64,000 nt of DNA from Bufo bufo (GCF_905171765.1 NC_053390.1:515926852-515990851), one strand, 5' to 3'. Shown: positions 21,036 to 32,639, counted from the first letter of the stretch. Numbers and translations are program-made. Notes: generated from the letters alone by a model not told the origin.

Positions 21036-22115
21036 ATGGTCAAGATCGGTAATCAAAAGACCACTGATCAGACTGGTCAAAGTAAATCACAGAGCCAAGC
21101 CGGTGAAATTGAGAAATTCATCAGGAAAGTGGCGGCAACATCGGTGAGCAAGGAAGCCAAGATGGCGCCCGGCGCACCTCGCTCCAGGTACAAACAGGCG
21201 GCAGCTGCAAGCGCCGAAAAGGTAGGAGAGGACTCTGAAGACACAGAACGTCTGCCCATCTCCAGGTCTTTCCTTAAGGAAGCCCTGGCAGACGCCTTGG
21301 GGCCACTTAGCCTGGATCTCTCCTCTATCAAAGAGGACGTACGTCATATAGGCCGCAGGGTGGAAGTTCTGGAAGACACCCAGGCCACAGTCCTGCAGCA
21401 CCAGAGCGAAATGGTCTCCAGCCTGTCCCTTGCCCAGAGCCATATGAACGCCCTTTATACAGCCATGGAGGATCAGGAGAATAGGGGCAGACAGAATAAT
21501 CTCCGCTTTAGAGGCATCCCGGAGTCTGTTTCTACATTGGATATCCCAGAGACAGTTATACAGATCTGCCTCAAGCTTCTGGGCCCTGATTCTGTGCACC
21601 AGGTCTTGATAGAACGAGCACATAGAGCACTTCGCCCCAAGCCACAAGCAAGTGAACCCCCCAGAGACGTGATCTGCAGATTCCTACACTTTCCGGTGAA
21701 AGAAGCAATCCTGGCTGGATCTAGGAACTCCGACTCTGTGGAATGGGAGGGCAACTCCATCACCATCTATCAGGACTTAGCCCAAACTACCCTGAAGAAA
21801 CGAAAAATGTTGAAACCACTCACTGACCTGCTACGTCGTTTTAAGATCCTATACAGATGGACATTTCCATTTGGCCTATCTTTTCTCCATGATGGTCGCC
21901 GCATTCACATTGCTTCCTTCAGTGATCTAAATAGAGCCTACGATCTCCTTCAAATATCGCCGCTGCCTATAGAAAACTGGGACATGGTCCAAAACTTGAC
22001 CGCCTTGCCAAACCTGCCTACGCCAATTCCATGGGAACCTCTCCTTACTCCTAAATCTCAAAGATCCAGAAGGGGAAATGTTCCTACTACCCCTAAGCGC
22101 TTGTCTCTAGCATAA
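21036..22115 (+). CDS. LINE ORF1 protein (RNA-binding, coiled coil plus RRM)
   Basis: L1-type ORF1 proteins form trimers that coat the element's RNA and act as nucleic-acid chaperones. The 359-residue frame is intact. Residues 1-70 are polar and probably disordered. Residues about 92-148 have heptad-like spacing expected of a coiled coil (LSSIKEDVRHIGRRVEVLE). ENRGRQNNLRFRGIPE at about 148-163 is the characteristic entry to the RRM domain. A basic C-terminal domain follows, with ERAHRALRPKP near 195 and KKRKMLKPLTDLLRRF near 260. The ATG at 21036 lies about 100 bases from the 5' end. ORF2 begins about 380 bases downstream. The classification is firm to L1 superfamily level and probable for Tx1. 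Confidence 0.9.
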   Translation: MVKIGNQKTTDQTGQSKSQSQAGEIEKFIRKVAATSVSKEAKMAPGAPRSRYKQAAAASAEKVGEDSEDTERLPISRSFLKEALADALGPLSLDLSSIKEDVRHIGRRVEVLEDTQATVLQHQSEMVSSLSLAQSHMNALYTAMEDQENRGRQNNLRFRGIPESVSTLDIPETVIQICLKLLGPDSVHQVLIERAHRALRPKPQASEPPRDVICRFLHFPVKEAILAGSRNSDSVEWEGNSITIYQDLAQTTLKKRKMLKPLTDLLRRFKILYRWTFPFGLSFLHDGRRIHIASFSDLNRAYDLLQISPLPIENWDMVQNLTALPNLPTPIPWEPLLTPKSQRSRRGNVPTTPKRLSLA

Positions 22116-22493
22116 GTATTATTCACCTAACCCCTCTTATCCTTTTGTTTTACTCTCTTTTGCATATAACTATGGAAACAGAGGACTCAATGCATCGACT
22201 TTTTTTTTGTTTTGTTTTGTTTTGCTACCACTATATTTGAATGCTCCATACAACTTAGCCTACTACACTGAGTGGCGAATGGGATACTCATTCTATTATT
22301 GCCCTTGTCCGTGCCTTTCTCCACTCAGTGTAGGAGAAAGATACAGTAGGGACCTCCATCCCATCTGTTTGATGACTTCTACAGCTTTATATATGAGTGG
22401 TGACTTTTGAGTCATTTATCCTAGTACATATAATGTGTCCTCTCCCTGTTCCTCCTCCCCTTAGATTTTATATCATTTCTTTCCCCATACTCA

Positions 22494-25400
22494 ATGATGT
22501 CTGACCTTAAATTGGTATCCTATAATGTCAAAGGCCTGAGATCTCCCTCCAAGAGAAGCCAAATCTTTTCTCTGTTACATAGGGAGAAATGCTCAGTGGT
22601 TTTCCTCCAGGAAACTCACTATAAACATGGCTGTTACCCGAATCTCTCCTACTCTAGATTCCCCTGCTGGTACCATTGTGGGGCCCGGGGCGCCGCCTCG
22701 AGGGGAGTTAGCATAGGATTCCGTAGGGGGCTCCCTTTCCAATATAAATCCCATCTACAGGACCCAGATGGTAGATACCTCATTCTTAAGGGTAAAATAG
22801 GACAAACTATGTTTACATTTGTTAATGTCTATGCTCCTAACGAGGATCAGGTTAATTGGTTCTCCAGTACCCTGGCCTTAGTTGATACACATAGGGAAGG
22901 CCTCCTGGTCATAGCGGGAGACTTTAACCTCGCCTTCAACCCTCTCATTGACACTTCCTCAAAGAAATCCTCAGTCTATACAAAAGCTCTTAGAGTGCTA
23001 CATACTAAACTGTATAACATGGGTATGATAGACATATGGCGCTGCCTCAACCCTGAATTAGTGGATTACTCCTTCTATTCCCCACCTAACTCCTCATACA
23101 GCAGGATAGATTACATTTTAACCCCAAAAGAAAACTTACAGCATTGCTCCTTTGCTCAGATAGGAGACATCACACTTTCTGATCACTCCCCTATATATTG
23201 TACTATATGCCCAGAAGTCAAAAACAGTAGATATACAAACTGGAGACTTAATGAATCCCTGTTGGGTAATTCTAAACATAAATCGCAAATATTATCCTTT
23301 TTAGAAGAATATTTCAGATTAAACAATACCCCTGAGATATCCCCCCAGATACTCTGGGATGCCCACAAACCTTACATCAGAGGCAGATTGATCAGTCTCT
23401 GCTCTTATTTAAAGAAAGAGTCTGAAAAGAAACTAAATACTCTTCTGTCCAAAATCCACTCTGTGGAAAAAGCTCATAAACAGTCCCTACTCGCTCATCA
23501 ATTAGCGGAACTCTCTTCTCTTAGAACACAACTGAAGAACTTATTAAACGAGCGTTCAGCTAAGTTCTTCCTGTCGGCCCAGCAAAAAACCTTCGCTCAC
23601 GGAAACAAAGCATCAAAATACATGATGCGTAGAATAAAACAGAGAAGAGACTCCCGTTATGTCCAGAGCATTAAATCCCCCATAGGTACTCAGCTTTTCA
23701 AAGCAGAAGAAATAGCTGATCAATTTAAACAGTTCTATGAAACTTTATGCAACCTCCCTCCTTCTGCTCTTCCAGACACCTCCCTAGATAGAGAAGCCAA
23801 TATCAAATCTTTTTTAGACACCCTCAATCTCCCGTCCCTAACTGCTATACAGCAAGAATCCTTATCCAAGCCATTTACCTCCCTGGAGTTAACAGCTGCC
23901 ATCAAATCTACCCCCAAAGGAAAGAGCCCTGGCCCTGATGGCCTTCCGATATCATACTATTCGGCCTTTGGAGACCTATTAATCCCCTTTATGCTCCCCA
24001 TCTGTAATGGTGCTTTAGTCGGCCAACCTCTTTCCTCAGACATGACGAAAGCTACGATTACAATAATCCCTAAAGAGGGTAAAGATCTCACGTCCTGCTC
24101 CAATTACCGCCCCATATCCTTACTCAACGTTGATCTCAAGCTTATAGCTAAAATGCTTGCCGCAAGACTGCAAAGCCTCCTCCCTCTCTTGATACATCCT
24201 GATCAAGTAGGGTTTGTTAAAGGTCGGGAGGGGAGGGATAACACCACTAAAATACTGAATGCCTTATTTTATGCTTCACATAAAGCTATCCCTCTGGTCA
24301 TGATCGGCACGGATGCTGAAAAAGCATTTGATAGAATCGATTGGACATACATTAAACTGATCCTTTCGAAATTCCAGTTGCTTTTACAATACATAAATGC
24401 AGTGTTCTCTATGTATACAAGTTCTTCAGCATCCGTGTCGGTCAATGAACTCTTATCCTCTCACTTTACAATAAGAAATGGTACGAGGCAAGGCTGCCCG
24501 CTATCCCCCCTCATATTTGTCCTGGTTATGGAATCTCTCCTACAAATTCTTAGACAAGACAAGGAGATCAAAGGCTTGAGGGTCGGTTGTCAAGAATTTA
24601 AATTAGCGGCCTTCGCAGATGACTTATTGATCCTAACCACTAACCCCCATATTTCTATGCCCATAATTCTGACAAAGCTCTCCCTATTCGGCTCACTATC
24701 TAACTTTAAAGTAAACCCCTCGAAATCTCAAATTCTCCACATAGGTCTTTCTCCCTTAAATCTTTCCTCCTTACGAGCAAACTCCCCCTTCAATTGGCAG
24801 ACCCAATTATTAACATATTTAGGTATCAAGATTTCTCCAAAATTGTCTGAACTATTTAATTTGAATTATAAACCTCTTCTAACATCTATACAAGCCCAAA
24901 TAGACTCAATTGACTACCCATACCTTTCTTGGTTTGGCAGAAAAAACATCCTAATGTCCCTAATTATACCCAGACTTACTTACTTAATGCAAGTACTCCC
25001 TATAGAAATCCCTAAATCCTTCTTTGTTTCTCTAAATAAGCTCATTCGGAAATTTATTTGGAATGGTAAAAATTCCCGCATCTCATTTCTCACACTTACA
25101 AGGCCCAAAGCTAAAGGAGGTATCGGACTCCCAGACCCGGAGGCTTATATGAAAGCCATACAACTTTCTCGAGTGGTTGATTGGATCAGAGATCCACCCC
25201 ATAAATCTTGGCCCATAATAGAGAATGCTTTCCTGTCCTCTCCCATCAGAGCCCTCCTATTGGCCGATAAACTACCTTCCTCACTTAGTACCATTCCAAA
25301 CCCTCTCATTCGCAACACATTAAAAGTATGGAAGGCTCTCTCACTTTGCTCCAAGAGTTTAAATCTGCCCTCCCCTCTTCTTCAGATAAGAGATGTTATT

Positions 25401-26290
25401 AATCTGGCTCCTAAAGACTTGAGAGAAAGCTGTCCCCTGACTTTAAGATCTCTTGAAACTCCCATCTCCCAACTTCTAGACCCAAATGGGTGTATACTCT
25501 CTGACCCAGAAATCTGTAAAGTGCTGACCACACAGATCCATAACCCGGTCCTCATGCGCTTTATCAGAACCGAATCTCTTCTCCTTGCAAAAAAGACCCT
25601 CCCTTCCAACACTATACACTGGTTTGAAGAATTAATAAGCTGTAAGAAATATCCCTCTAAAACCATCTCCACAATATATAAAAATTTGATATCCCCCCTA
25701 CAACACTCAAACCTGCAGTGATTGGTTTGTGGGAGAGAGATCTCCAGCGAACCTTGACTCCTCTAGAAATTACTAAAGCCTTAATTACCCCTCACAAGAT
25801 CTCCAGATGCGTTCGTATCCAGGAGAATAGTTACAAGGTCCTTATCAGATGGTACAGAACCCCCGATATAACATGCCTTTATATACCTAATGCTACTGAT
25901 GTATGTTGGCGCTGCTCCAAAACCAAAGGCTCGTTCTTTCACATCTGGTGGACATGTGAGCTAATTAATCCGTGGTGGCATAACATAATCAATCTAAGCA
26001 ATCAGATTTGTCAAACTTCCTTTCCCTGCGCACCAGATTTAGCATTGTTATCCTTGGGTATGAAGGGAGTTAATTCATCTAAGTCCTCACTCTTCTCACT
26101 TTTGATAGCCGCTGCTAGACTCTTATTACCGACCCACTGGTTGTCTGCTGAAGTCCCTAACTTGGAACACTGGATAAATAGAGTAGATAAGATCTACAGA
26201 ATGGAAGAAATCTCTCATTGGGAATCTCACACTAGACACACCTTTCTCCAGATTTGGTCCCCTTGGAGAGGCTATAGGAACTTCTCTTAG
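22494..26290 (+). CDS. LINE ORF2: endonuclease and reverse transcriptase, one frameshift
   Basis: ORF2 nicks DNA and reverse-transcribes the RNA at the nick. The first frame (22494-25721, 1,075 residues) opens with LVSYNVKGLRSPSKRSQIF, VVFLQETHY, GDFNLAFNP and SDHSPI (apurinic-type endonuclease, residues 5-235). The polymerase follows with KSPGPDGLPISYY, GTDAEKAFDRIDW, GTRQGCPLSPLIF and AAFADDLLI (about 705-713). The second frame (25718-26290) carries the C-terminal zinc-knuckle-like CWRCSKTKGSFFHIWWTC. Reading passes smoothly between the two if one base is missing from the C run at 25693-25698. That may be a real mutation or a homopolymer sequencing error. Nothing else is broken, so this copy may be young and close to active. 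Confidence 0.92.
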
Positions 26291-26759
26291 ATACCTCCCC
26301 CCATTTCAACATTTCGGGGCCAGTACCTAAATTCTACTTCAAAGTCTCCCACGTATACATCATGTCAGTCTTATGTCAGTCTTACCTCAGTCTTACTTTA
26401 GCCAGATTTTAGTGCTATCTTAGTACCCTGTCACAAAGTTATACTAACTTATTGTTAGTGTTATTGTTCTTTTTTATCTGACACTTGCCTTTATGTGGCC
26501 ATACAAGCCTCTCTTTACATTTATAATTGCAAAGTGTGTATATGACTGTTACCCATGGATACTGTATATGTATATCATTACACGCTATATAACAGTCAAT
26601 GCTCTTTATTATGACTTTGAATGTAAAAATTGAAAAAACAATAAAAATTGTCAATATAAAAAATAAATAAATAAATAAAATAAAATGGAAAATCTGCCAA
26701 AAAAGTGAAATTTTTAAATTGTATCTCTATTTTCCATTAAATCTTGAGCAACACCTAAA

Positions 26760-27600
26760 GGGTTAACGACGTATGTAAAATCAGTTTTGAATACCTTGAG
26801 GGGTGTAGTTTCTTAGATGGGGTCACTTTTATGGAGTTTCTACTCTAGGGGTGCATCAGGGGGGCTTCAAATGAGACATGGTGTCAAAAAACCAGTCCAG
26901 CAAAACCTGCCTTCCAAAAACCATACGGCGCACCTTTCACTCTACGCCCCGCTGTGTGGCCGTACAGTAATTTACGGCCACATATGGGGTGTTTCTGTAA
27001 ACGGCAGAGTCAGGGCAATAAAGATACAGTCTTGTTTGGCTGTTAACCCTTGCTTTGTTAGTGGAAAAAATGGGTTAAAATGGAAAATTAGGCAAAAAAA
27101 TGAAATTCTCAAATTTCATCCCCATTTGCCAATAACTCTTGTGCAACACCTAAAGGGTTAACAAAGTTTGTAAAATCAGTTTTGAATACCTTGAGGGGTG
27201 TAGTTTCTTAGATGGGGTCACTTTTATGGAGTTTCTACTCTAGGGGTGCATCAGGGGGGCTTCAAATGGGACATGGTGTCAAAAAACCAGTCCAGCAAAA
27301 CCTGCCTTCCAAAAACCATATGGCACACCTTTCACTCTACGCCCCGCTGTCTGGCCGTACAGTAGTTTACGGCCAGATATGGGGTGTTTCTGTAAACGGC
27401 AGAGTCAGGGCAATAAAGATACAGTCTTGTTTGGCTATTAACCCTTGCTTTGTTAGTGGAAAAAATGGGTTAAAATGGAAAATTAGGCAAAAAAATGAAA
27501 TTCTCAAATTTCATCCCCATTTGCCAATAACTCTTGTGCAACACATAAAGGGTTAACAAAGTTTGTAAAATCAGTTTTGAATACCTTGAGGGGTGTAGTT
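26760..27600 (+). repeat. 395-bp tandem repeat inside TTAA element copy A
   Basis: TGTAAAATCAGTTTTGAATA starts at 26774, 27169 and 27564, an exact 395-base period. Each unit includes GGGGTCACTTTTATGGAGTT and CTTCAAATGGGACATGGTG. The two complete units are nearly identical. Diverged copies of the same unit make up 51600-52560 in reverse orientation. The 114-residue frames within are repeat artefacts. Confidence 0.9.
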
Positions 27601-28114
27601 TATAGAATGGGGTCATTTTTGGGTGGTTTCTATTATGTAAGCCTCGCAAAGTGACTTCAGACCTGTAGTGGTCCCTAAAAATTTTTTTTTTGTACATTTC
27701 TGAAAAATTTCAAGATTTTCTTCTAAACTTCTAAGCCTTGTAACATCCCCAAAAAATAAAATATCATTCCTAAAATAATTCAAACATGAAGTAGACATAT
27801 GGGGAATGTAAAGTCATCACAGTTTTTAGGTGTATTACTATGTATAACAGAAGTAGAGAAACTGAAACTTTGAAATTTGCAAATTTTTCCAAATTTTTGT
27901 TAAATTAGGTATTTTTTGGTGCAAAAAAAAAAAAAATTTTGACTTCATTTTACCAGTGTCATGAAGTACAATATGTGACGAAAAAACAATCTCAGAACGG
28001 CCTGGATAAGTCAAAGCGTTTTAAAGTTATCAGCTCTTAAAGTGACAGTGGTCAGATTTGCAAAAAATGGCCTGGTCCTTAAGGTGAAATAAGGCTGTGT
28101 CCCTATGGGGTTAA

Positions 28115-28297
28115 AAAAAAAAACTCTCCTAGTAGCACCAAAATGTCTACAGTGCAAAAATACAACCTGAATGTGGTTTACAAGAAAGGATCAGAAATGT
28201 ATATTGCAGACTTCTTATCAAGAGCAGCATTACCTCACAAAACAATGGACAAGGACACCCCAGATTATGAGATTTTCTTGCTGCAATCAGAGGATGC
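28115..28297 (+). pseudogene. Ty3/gypsy pol, RNase H end
   Basis: This continues the pol frame broken at 18943. TLLVAPKCLQ is readable at 28122-28152, and in a shifted frame VQKYNLNVVYKKGSEMYIAD is followed by FLSRAALP, the usual end of RNase H in this group. A deletion between the two accounts for the frame change. The sequence continues into SEDAFSKEL, where the next insertion occurs. Confidence 0.8.
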
Positions 28298-28312
28298 ATT
28301 TTCTAAGGAACT

Positions 28313-28367
28313 TTGTCCATTTTCCATATACCAACACTTCTCATATACTAGCACTTGCACTTCTGCA

Positions 28368-28408
<41 letters not shown>

Positions 28409-29659
28409 TTTACTTAATTCATTTAATTTATGCATCCCATTAAACTCCTCCCCTTTTTACTTCTTACTCCCTGTGTATACATGTGTGTACATATATATGG
28501 GCATACATGTAGATAGGGGAAACCTTTTATGCCTTCCTAAATTTCATTTTATTATATATTTATATATATATATATATTTTCGTCTTTTACCCCTTTTCTT
28601 TTATTATATTTTATTTTATTTTATAAGCGCATAGATATCCCTCATCATTTTTATCCTCCACAGTGCCTGCATACCTTACCCCCGTAGCTAAGCATACCGG
28701 TCACCAATGCTACAAACACGATGGAACGACATTGTCATGTGATCGGGGCTACGAACACCGCCCCCTGTACGTCACTCCCGGCCTCTACGCCCCTTATACG
28801 TCATATAGGGGCATAGCAACGAGAGCCAGCGTACCTTACACTAGGCAACCTGGCCCCTCCCTTGCCACTAGCCAGAACTCCTCCCAAGTCCCATCCGTCC
28901 GTCTGGCAGCTACTACACTATCAGCCAGCGGATCTGAAGAGGGACAATAGTGTTTTTGAGCGGCACCCCCCGCCTATCGGCAGATTTCACTTACAAACAT
29001 CTCCGCTTATAACCAGCGTCTAGTGGTCAGTGCTCTGACACCACAGACATCCTCCCCCCGCTCCGGAACCCGCCCCATCCCCGCCCTTTATGCTAATCTC
29101 GCTTACCCACTGTCTTCAGAACACCATACCATCTGTAAGGGAGGTCATAGTAGCTTAGCAACACCAGACTCCTCCACGCCCACAACCCCGCCCCCCCACG
29201 CCCCTTATGTCATTGCACATCGCGCCCAAACAGAGTTTATATAGTAAAGCACACCAGAACACATGTTTTATCCTAAATAAGTTTTATTGTCCTGATGAAG
29301 GGGGCAGTCCGCCCCTGAAACGCGTAGACTTTTGAATAAAAGATTACCTGTATGGTAACATCTCAAAACGGAGTCCTTCTTCTGCATCTGCGCCGTTAGA
29401 ATTTTTGGTCTGATTTTCTTCTTTCAACTAAACCTGCCTTATCTCTTTGACCGTGAGCGACGGAAAAAGAGCATAGACTAAGGCAGCAGATGCAGATCCA
29501 TCCCCCGCAGACTGGACGGGAAAAATTCCAGTAAGGCGAAACATAGGTGTTGTGCCTCTTCACAACACCACATGGTAAGCACAATCAGTGTATTTCTGTA
29601 TTATTGTTTGTAAGGTTCTACACACGAGGCGCTGCCTCTTTTTGGTTTTTTTCTTTTAT
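28313..29659 (+). mobile_element. Penelope-type non-coding retroinsert with 15-bp target duplication
   Basis: ATTTTCTAAGGAACT is present at 28298-28312 and 29660-29674, and removing the insert rejoins the gypsy frame (KELEE). The 1.35-kb insert starts with an AT-rich stretch containing a GT/TA microsatellite (28369-28406), has a GC-rich middle (28650-29250) and contains the hammerhead-like motif at 29289-29329. No reverse transcriptase is present. The long target duplication and the ribozyme motif point to a PLE; this is inference. Confidence 0.65.
29289..29329 (+). ncRNA. Hammerhead-ribozyme-like motif (minimal, palindromic helix III)
   Basis: The core CTGATGA (29292-29298) is followed by a 5-bp helix II (AGGGG 299-303 with CCCCT 312-316), GAAA (317-320) and ACGCGT, then A. 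Helix I is GTC (29289-29291) with GAC (29327-29329). The self-complementary ACGCGT cannot form a hairpin with a loop but could pair between two molecules, as reported for minimal PLE hammerheads. Predicted cleavage is after A29326. Activity is untested, and helix I is only 3 bp. Confidence 0.65.
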
Positions 29660-29663
29660 ATTT

Positions 29664-31004
29664 TCTAAGGAACTGGAAGAGATAAACTTTGCAGGATATC
29701 TAAGAATGTCTGATTTGCGCCTACAACAAATTCAGAAGTTCACAGAACAAGATGAAGTCTTGCAAGCATTAAAAACGACTGTTCTTACAGGATGGCCAGA
29801 CCAGAAAGAAAAAATACAGATTTGTATTAGGGACTACTGGGGCTTTAGAGATGAGATAAGCATACAAAATGGAATTCTGTATAAAGGACACAGAGTCATC
29901 ATACCAAAAAATATGCGCCCAGAAATGATAGCGAGGACTCATTCTAGCCACTTAGGAATAGAAGCATGCCTTCGCAAGGCCAAGGATGTCATCTTTTGGC
30001 CACACATGGGCCCAGAGATAATAGAGTCAATAAAGAACTGTAATACTTGCAATGAGTATATGCGTAAACAAACAAAAGAACCTCTGATGACTCACAAATT
30101 GCCCACTCTACCCTGGAGCAAACTAGGCATGGACTTATTTTCCTTAACAGGACAAGATTACTTAATAATTGTTGATTATTATTCAGATTTCTGGGAAATT
30201 GATTTAGTTTCTGATACCACCTCTAAAACAATTATAGATTGTTGCAAAGCACATTTTAGCAGACATGGAATCCCTGATTCTGTAATTACAGATAACGGAC
30301 CACAGTTTGTCAGCTCAGAGTTTGCACAATTTTGTAGAGAGTGGGAATTTGAACATCTTACATCATCCCCATATCACAGTCAGTCCAACGGTAAAGCTGA
30401 AGCTACTGTAAAAATAGCAAAAACAGCTAAACGAGATGACAAGGATATCTGGAAAGCGGTTCTTGACTGGAGAAATACCCCATCAGAAGGCACCAGCAGT
30501 AGTCCTGTACAACGGCTAATGTCAAGAAGGAGCAGGACTTTACTTCCGACTGCTCAGACACTGCTGTTTCCAAAGGTTATAAAAGGAGTGGTTGAGAACC
30601 TAACTGAAAGACGCAAAAAAGCAAAGGCATATTATGATAAAGGAGCCAAGAAACTTCCCGAACTAAGCATTGGTCAGCCAGTGCGAACACAACCATCGCC
30701 GTCGTCAACAGATGAAATTTGGCGACAAGGTATTTGTTTGGAGAAAGTTGCTCCACGATCTTATAAAGTGGAAACAAATGGACAGTTGTACAGAAGGAAC
30801 AGGAAGTTTCTGAGGACTGTGGATGACAAATCTGACATTGAAATAAGTGAAGTGATTACACCAGGTACATCTCCAGATAAGACAACTCCCGAAGAAACAG
30901 GAATGAATGATGATATGCAACAATGTGAAGCTCCTGCCACACCAAGACGTACTAGAACTAGGGTTATTAGAACACCAACAAGATATAAGGATTTTGTATG
31001 CTAA
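29664..31004 (+). pseudogene. Ty3/gypsy integrase and pol C-terminus
   Basis: Integrase would insert the cDNA copy. The uninterrupted frame has an H2C2 zinc-binding domain (HSSHLGIEACLRKAKDVIFW through NCNTC). The catalytic core follows with LGMDLFSLTGQDYL, VITDNGPQFVSSEF and SPYHSQSNGKAEATVK, giving the D, D and E residues. A C-terminal DNA-binding-like domain ends in YRRNRKFLRTV, and the reading stops after TPTRYKDFVC. The frame is open for about 447 codons, unlike the damaged 5' half. The ATG at 29547 belongs to the PLE insert and is not its start; in the original element this was part of one polyprotein. It cannot be expressed as such now. Confidence 0.85.
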
Positions 31005-31097
31005 ATACATTATATAAAACATTGTCACCTTTGGAATGTATTGTGTTATCCAATCATCTTATATTATATATTACTTGATTTCACAAGAAAGGGAGGA

Positions 31098-31211
31098 TGT
31101 TAGGAGTTATACATGTTAACATGTTTACTGCCACCTGTAGGCTATATAGATATGATAGTTTATAACCTTCGTTATATTGTTTGTGTCTGAATAAAGTTGT
31201 TGTTGAATACA
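31098..31211 (+). mobile_element. Candidate short gypsy 3' LTR
   Basis: A purine-rich tract (AAGAAAGGGAGGA, 31085-31097) directly precedes TGTTAGGAGTTATACATG. The segment contains CTATATAGATATG and AATAAAG and ends GAATACA. TG..CA ends next to a polypurine tract fit an LTR, but 114 bp is short and the 5' LTR is not in the window for comparison. Confidence 0.5.
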
Positions 31212-32570
31212 TGGCTTAAGCAAACATTAACGAGGATGGGCCCGTTTGCTGGTGACCTCAGGACAGGAGATTTCAGACTTCTGGCTCCTTTTATCAACAG
31301 GTAGCTTCCTAACCAGAGATCTAGTCAGACCCCAAACAAGACATGCTAAACCTGTTTTTATAGCATGGGTTAACCACACCTCTGCCCCATGGCCAAAGAC
31401 CTTCCCCCCTACTTATGATAGATAAATAGTCCAGTGTTTGGGACTAGGGGAGGGGGCTTTCATGACCACAAACAGAGAAACAGATGGAAGAGAAAGAGAT
31501 GGACCGAGCAGCTCCATGAAGGAAGAACGGTTGAGCCGTGCAGCCCCTGCATTAACCCCTGGAATGGTTAAGTAACCCTCTCCCTATACCACCAAAGATT
31601 ATACCCCCAGCCCTGTATTACCACTCTGATCATGTATCCCTGGCCTGCACCGTATTAACCCTTACAATGCCACTCACTGTAGCCCACAGCTACATCCCTG
31701 CCTATACCCCTGGCCTGCATCATATTAACCCTTGCAGTGCCAACCACAACTGTGTTAACCCCTTTTACCCTGTAGGGACAGTGTGTAGCTAGGTGGTTGT
31801 GTGGGAGCTGCTAAATAACGTGTGTGTATGTAAGTATGCTATTTAGATAGTTTGTGGAGTGGAATTGTAATTGTGTATTGTATTGTGTTTAGTGTAGTTA
31901 GGCGTATTATTATAGTGTTATTAGAATATATATATTACTGTGTGCAACTATAAGTATATATGTTTATATGTCCATTGATATAAATATGTATACTTATAGC
32001 AATAATTATACTGTAGACGTGTAATTGTTTTAATAAATTCCTTTTATTATTCAAAGTACAATGAGTAGTCATTTATTGTAGTAGTCACCGCGATAGTACT
32101 AATATAGCGCATGCAGTTCAGGTAATTAGGTAAGACAACAGAGGTTAGTTTCTTTTAAGGTATAAATAGGCAGAGTCATCAATAGACGACTCACGCCTAT
32201 TTATGAATATTAATTATTGATATCACCCAAAATATCAATAATTAATATTTCCAGGAACCATGGAATTGGCACTGCAATAGGACATGTCTACCACTTGGGT
32301 CTGAAAAAAAGTTTATAACTTGTATGTGAAAACTACAAGCTATTAAAATTGCTACACCTGGCTTCTTCATAGAGGTGGACTATACTATACAATAGATCAT
32401 AAAACACGGTGTCGAAGTGAAGCATTTTAGCATTTCATGAAAAAATAAATAACTCATTATGAACTTAATGGTAGCAACGCATCTCCAAAAAGTTGGGACA
32501 GGTAACAAAAGACTAGAAATGTAAGTGATACTAATTTTAAAAAACTGTATTTAAAAACAAAATGGCATAG
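31212..32570. other. Unassigned, probably repeat-derived DNA
   Basis: No coding domain. There is an AATAAA near 32031 in an AT-rich stretch, a hairpin at 32205-32250 (TATTAATTATTGATAT / ATATCAATAATTAATATT) and repeated phrases (CCTGGCCTGCAC.. / CCTGGCCTGCATC..) at 31640 and 31710. It may include an LTR of another element, but I found no paired ends. Confidence 0.4.
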
Positions 32571-32639
32571 AATTCCTGATGTCCTGCTCTAGCATAGAAA
32601 CAACTTTACAAGTCCACAAAAGTCTCTGTGATCATGACT

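Larger units (their letters stand above)
20934..26681 (+). mobile_element. Full-length L1/Tx1-clade LINE with 17-bp target duplication
   Basis: AAAATGGAAAATCTGCC occurs on both sides (20917-20933 and 26682-26698). The element starts GGGGGGCGGAGCCTGCACC, a GC-rich 5' end typical of intact LINE promoters, and ends in a polyadenylation-like AATAAAAATTG and a (AAAT)n tail. At 5,748 bp with both ORFs present it is complete. Confidence 0.93.
18948..28110 (+). mobile_element. TTAA-flanked non-autonomous DNA element (copy A), holding a LINE
   Basis: TTAA flanks both ends (18944-18947 and 28111-28114), and removing the element rejoins gypsy pol. The left end begins CCTCTTAAGGACACATGACG with palindromic GACGTACCGGTACGTC. 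The right end reversed begins CCCCATAGGGACACAGCC, then CACCTTAAGGACC. TTAA choice points to piggyBac or Kolobok; no transposase is present. Without the LINE it would be about 3.4 kb, made largely of AT-rich tandem repeats. Confidence 0.85.

Noticed and set aside
21087..21766. Minus-strand frames of up to 186 codons across LINE ORF1
   Set aside because: They overlap a well-supported ORF1 with coiled-coil and RRM features; no domain of their own.
26817..27556. Two nearly identical 114-codon frames
   Set aside because: They reflect the 395-bp tandem repeat; no domain, and copies elsewhere are interrupted.
28663..29244. GC-rich open frames (95 and 73 codons) in the PLE-type insert
   Set aside because: Composition is promoter-like and there is no domain; the frames are short and lie in a non-coding insert.
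31098..32060. A longer (about 960 bp) gypsy LTR ending near the AATAAA at 32031
   Set aside because: TATA-like and AATAAA signals already occur within the first 114 bases, and no second LTR is available to decide; kept as an alternative only.
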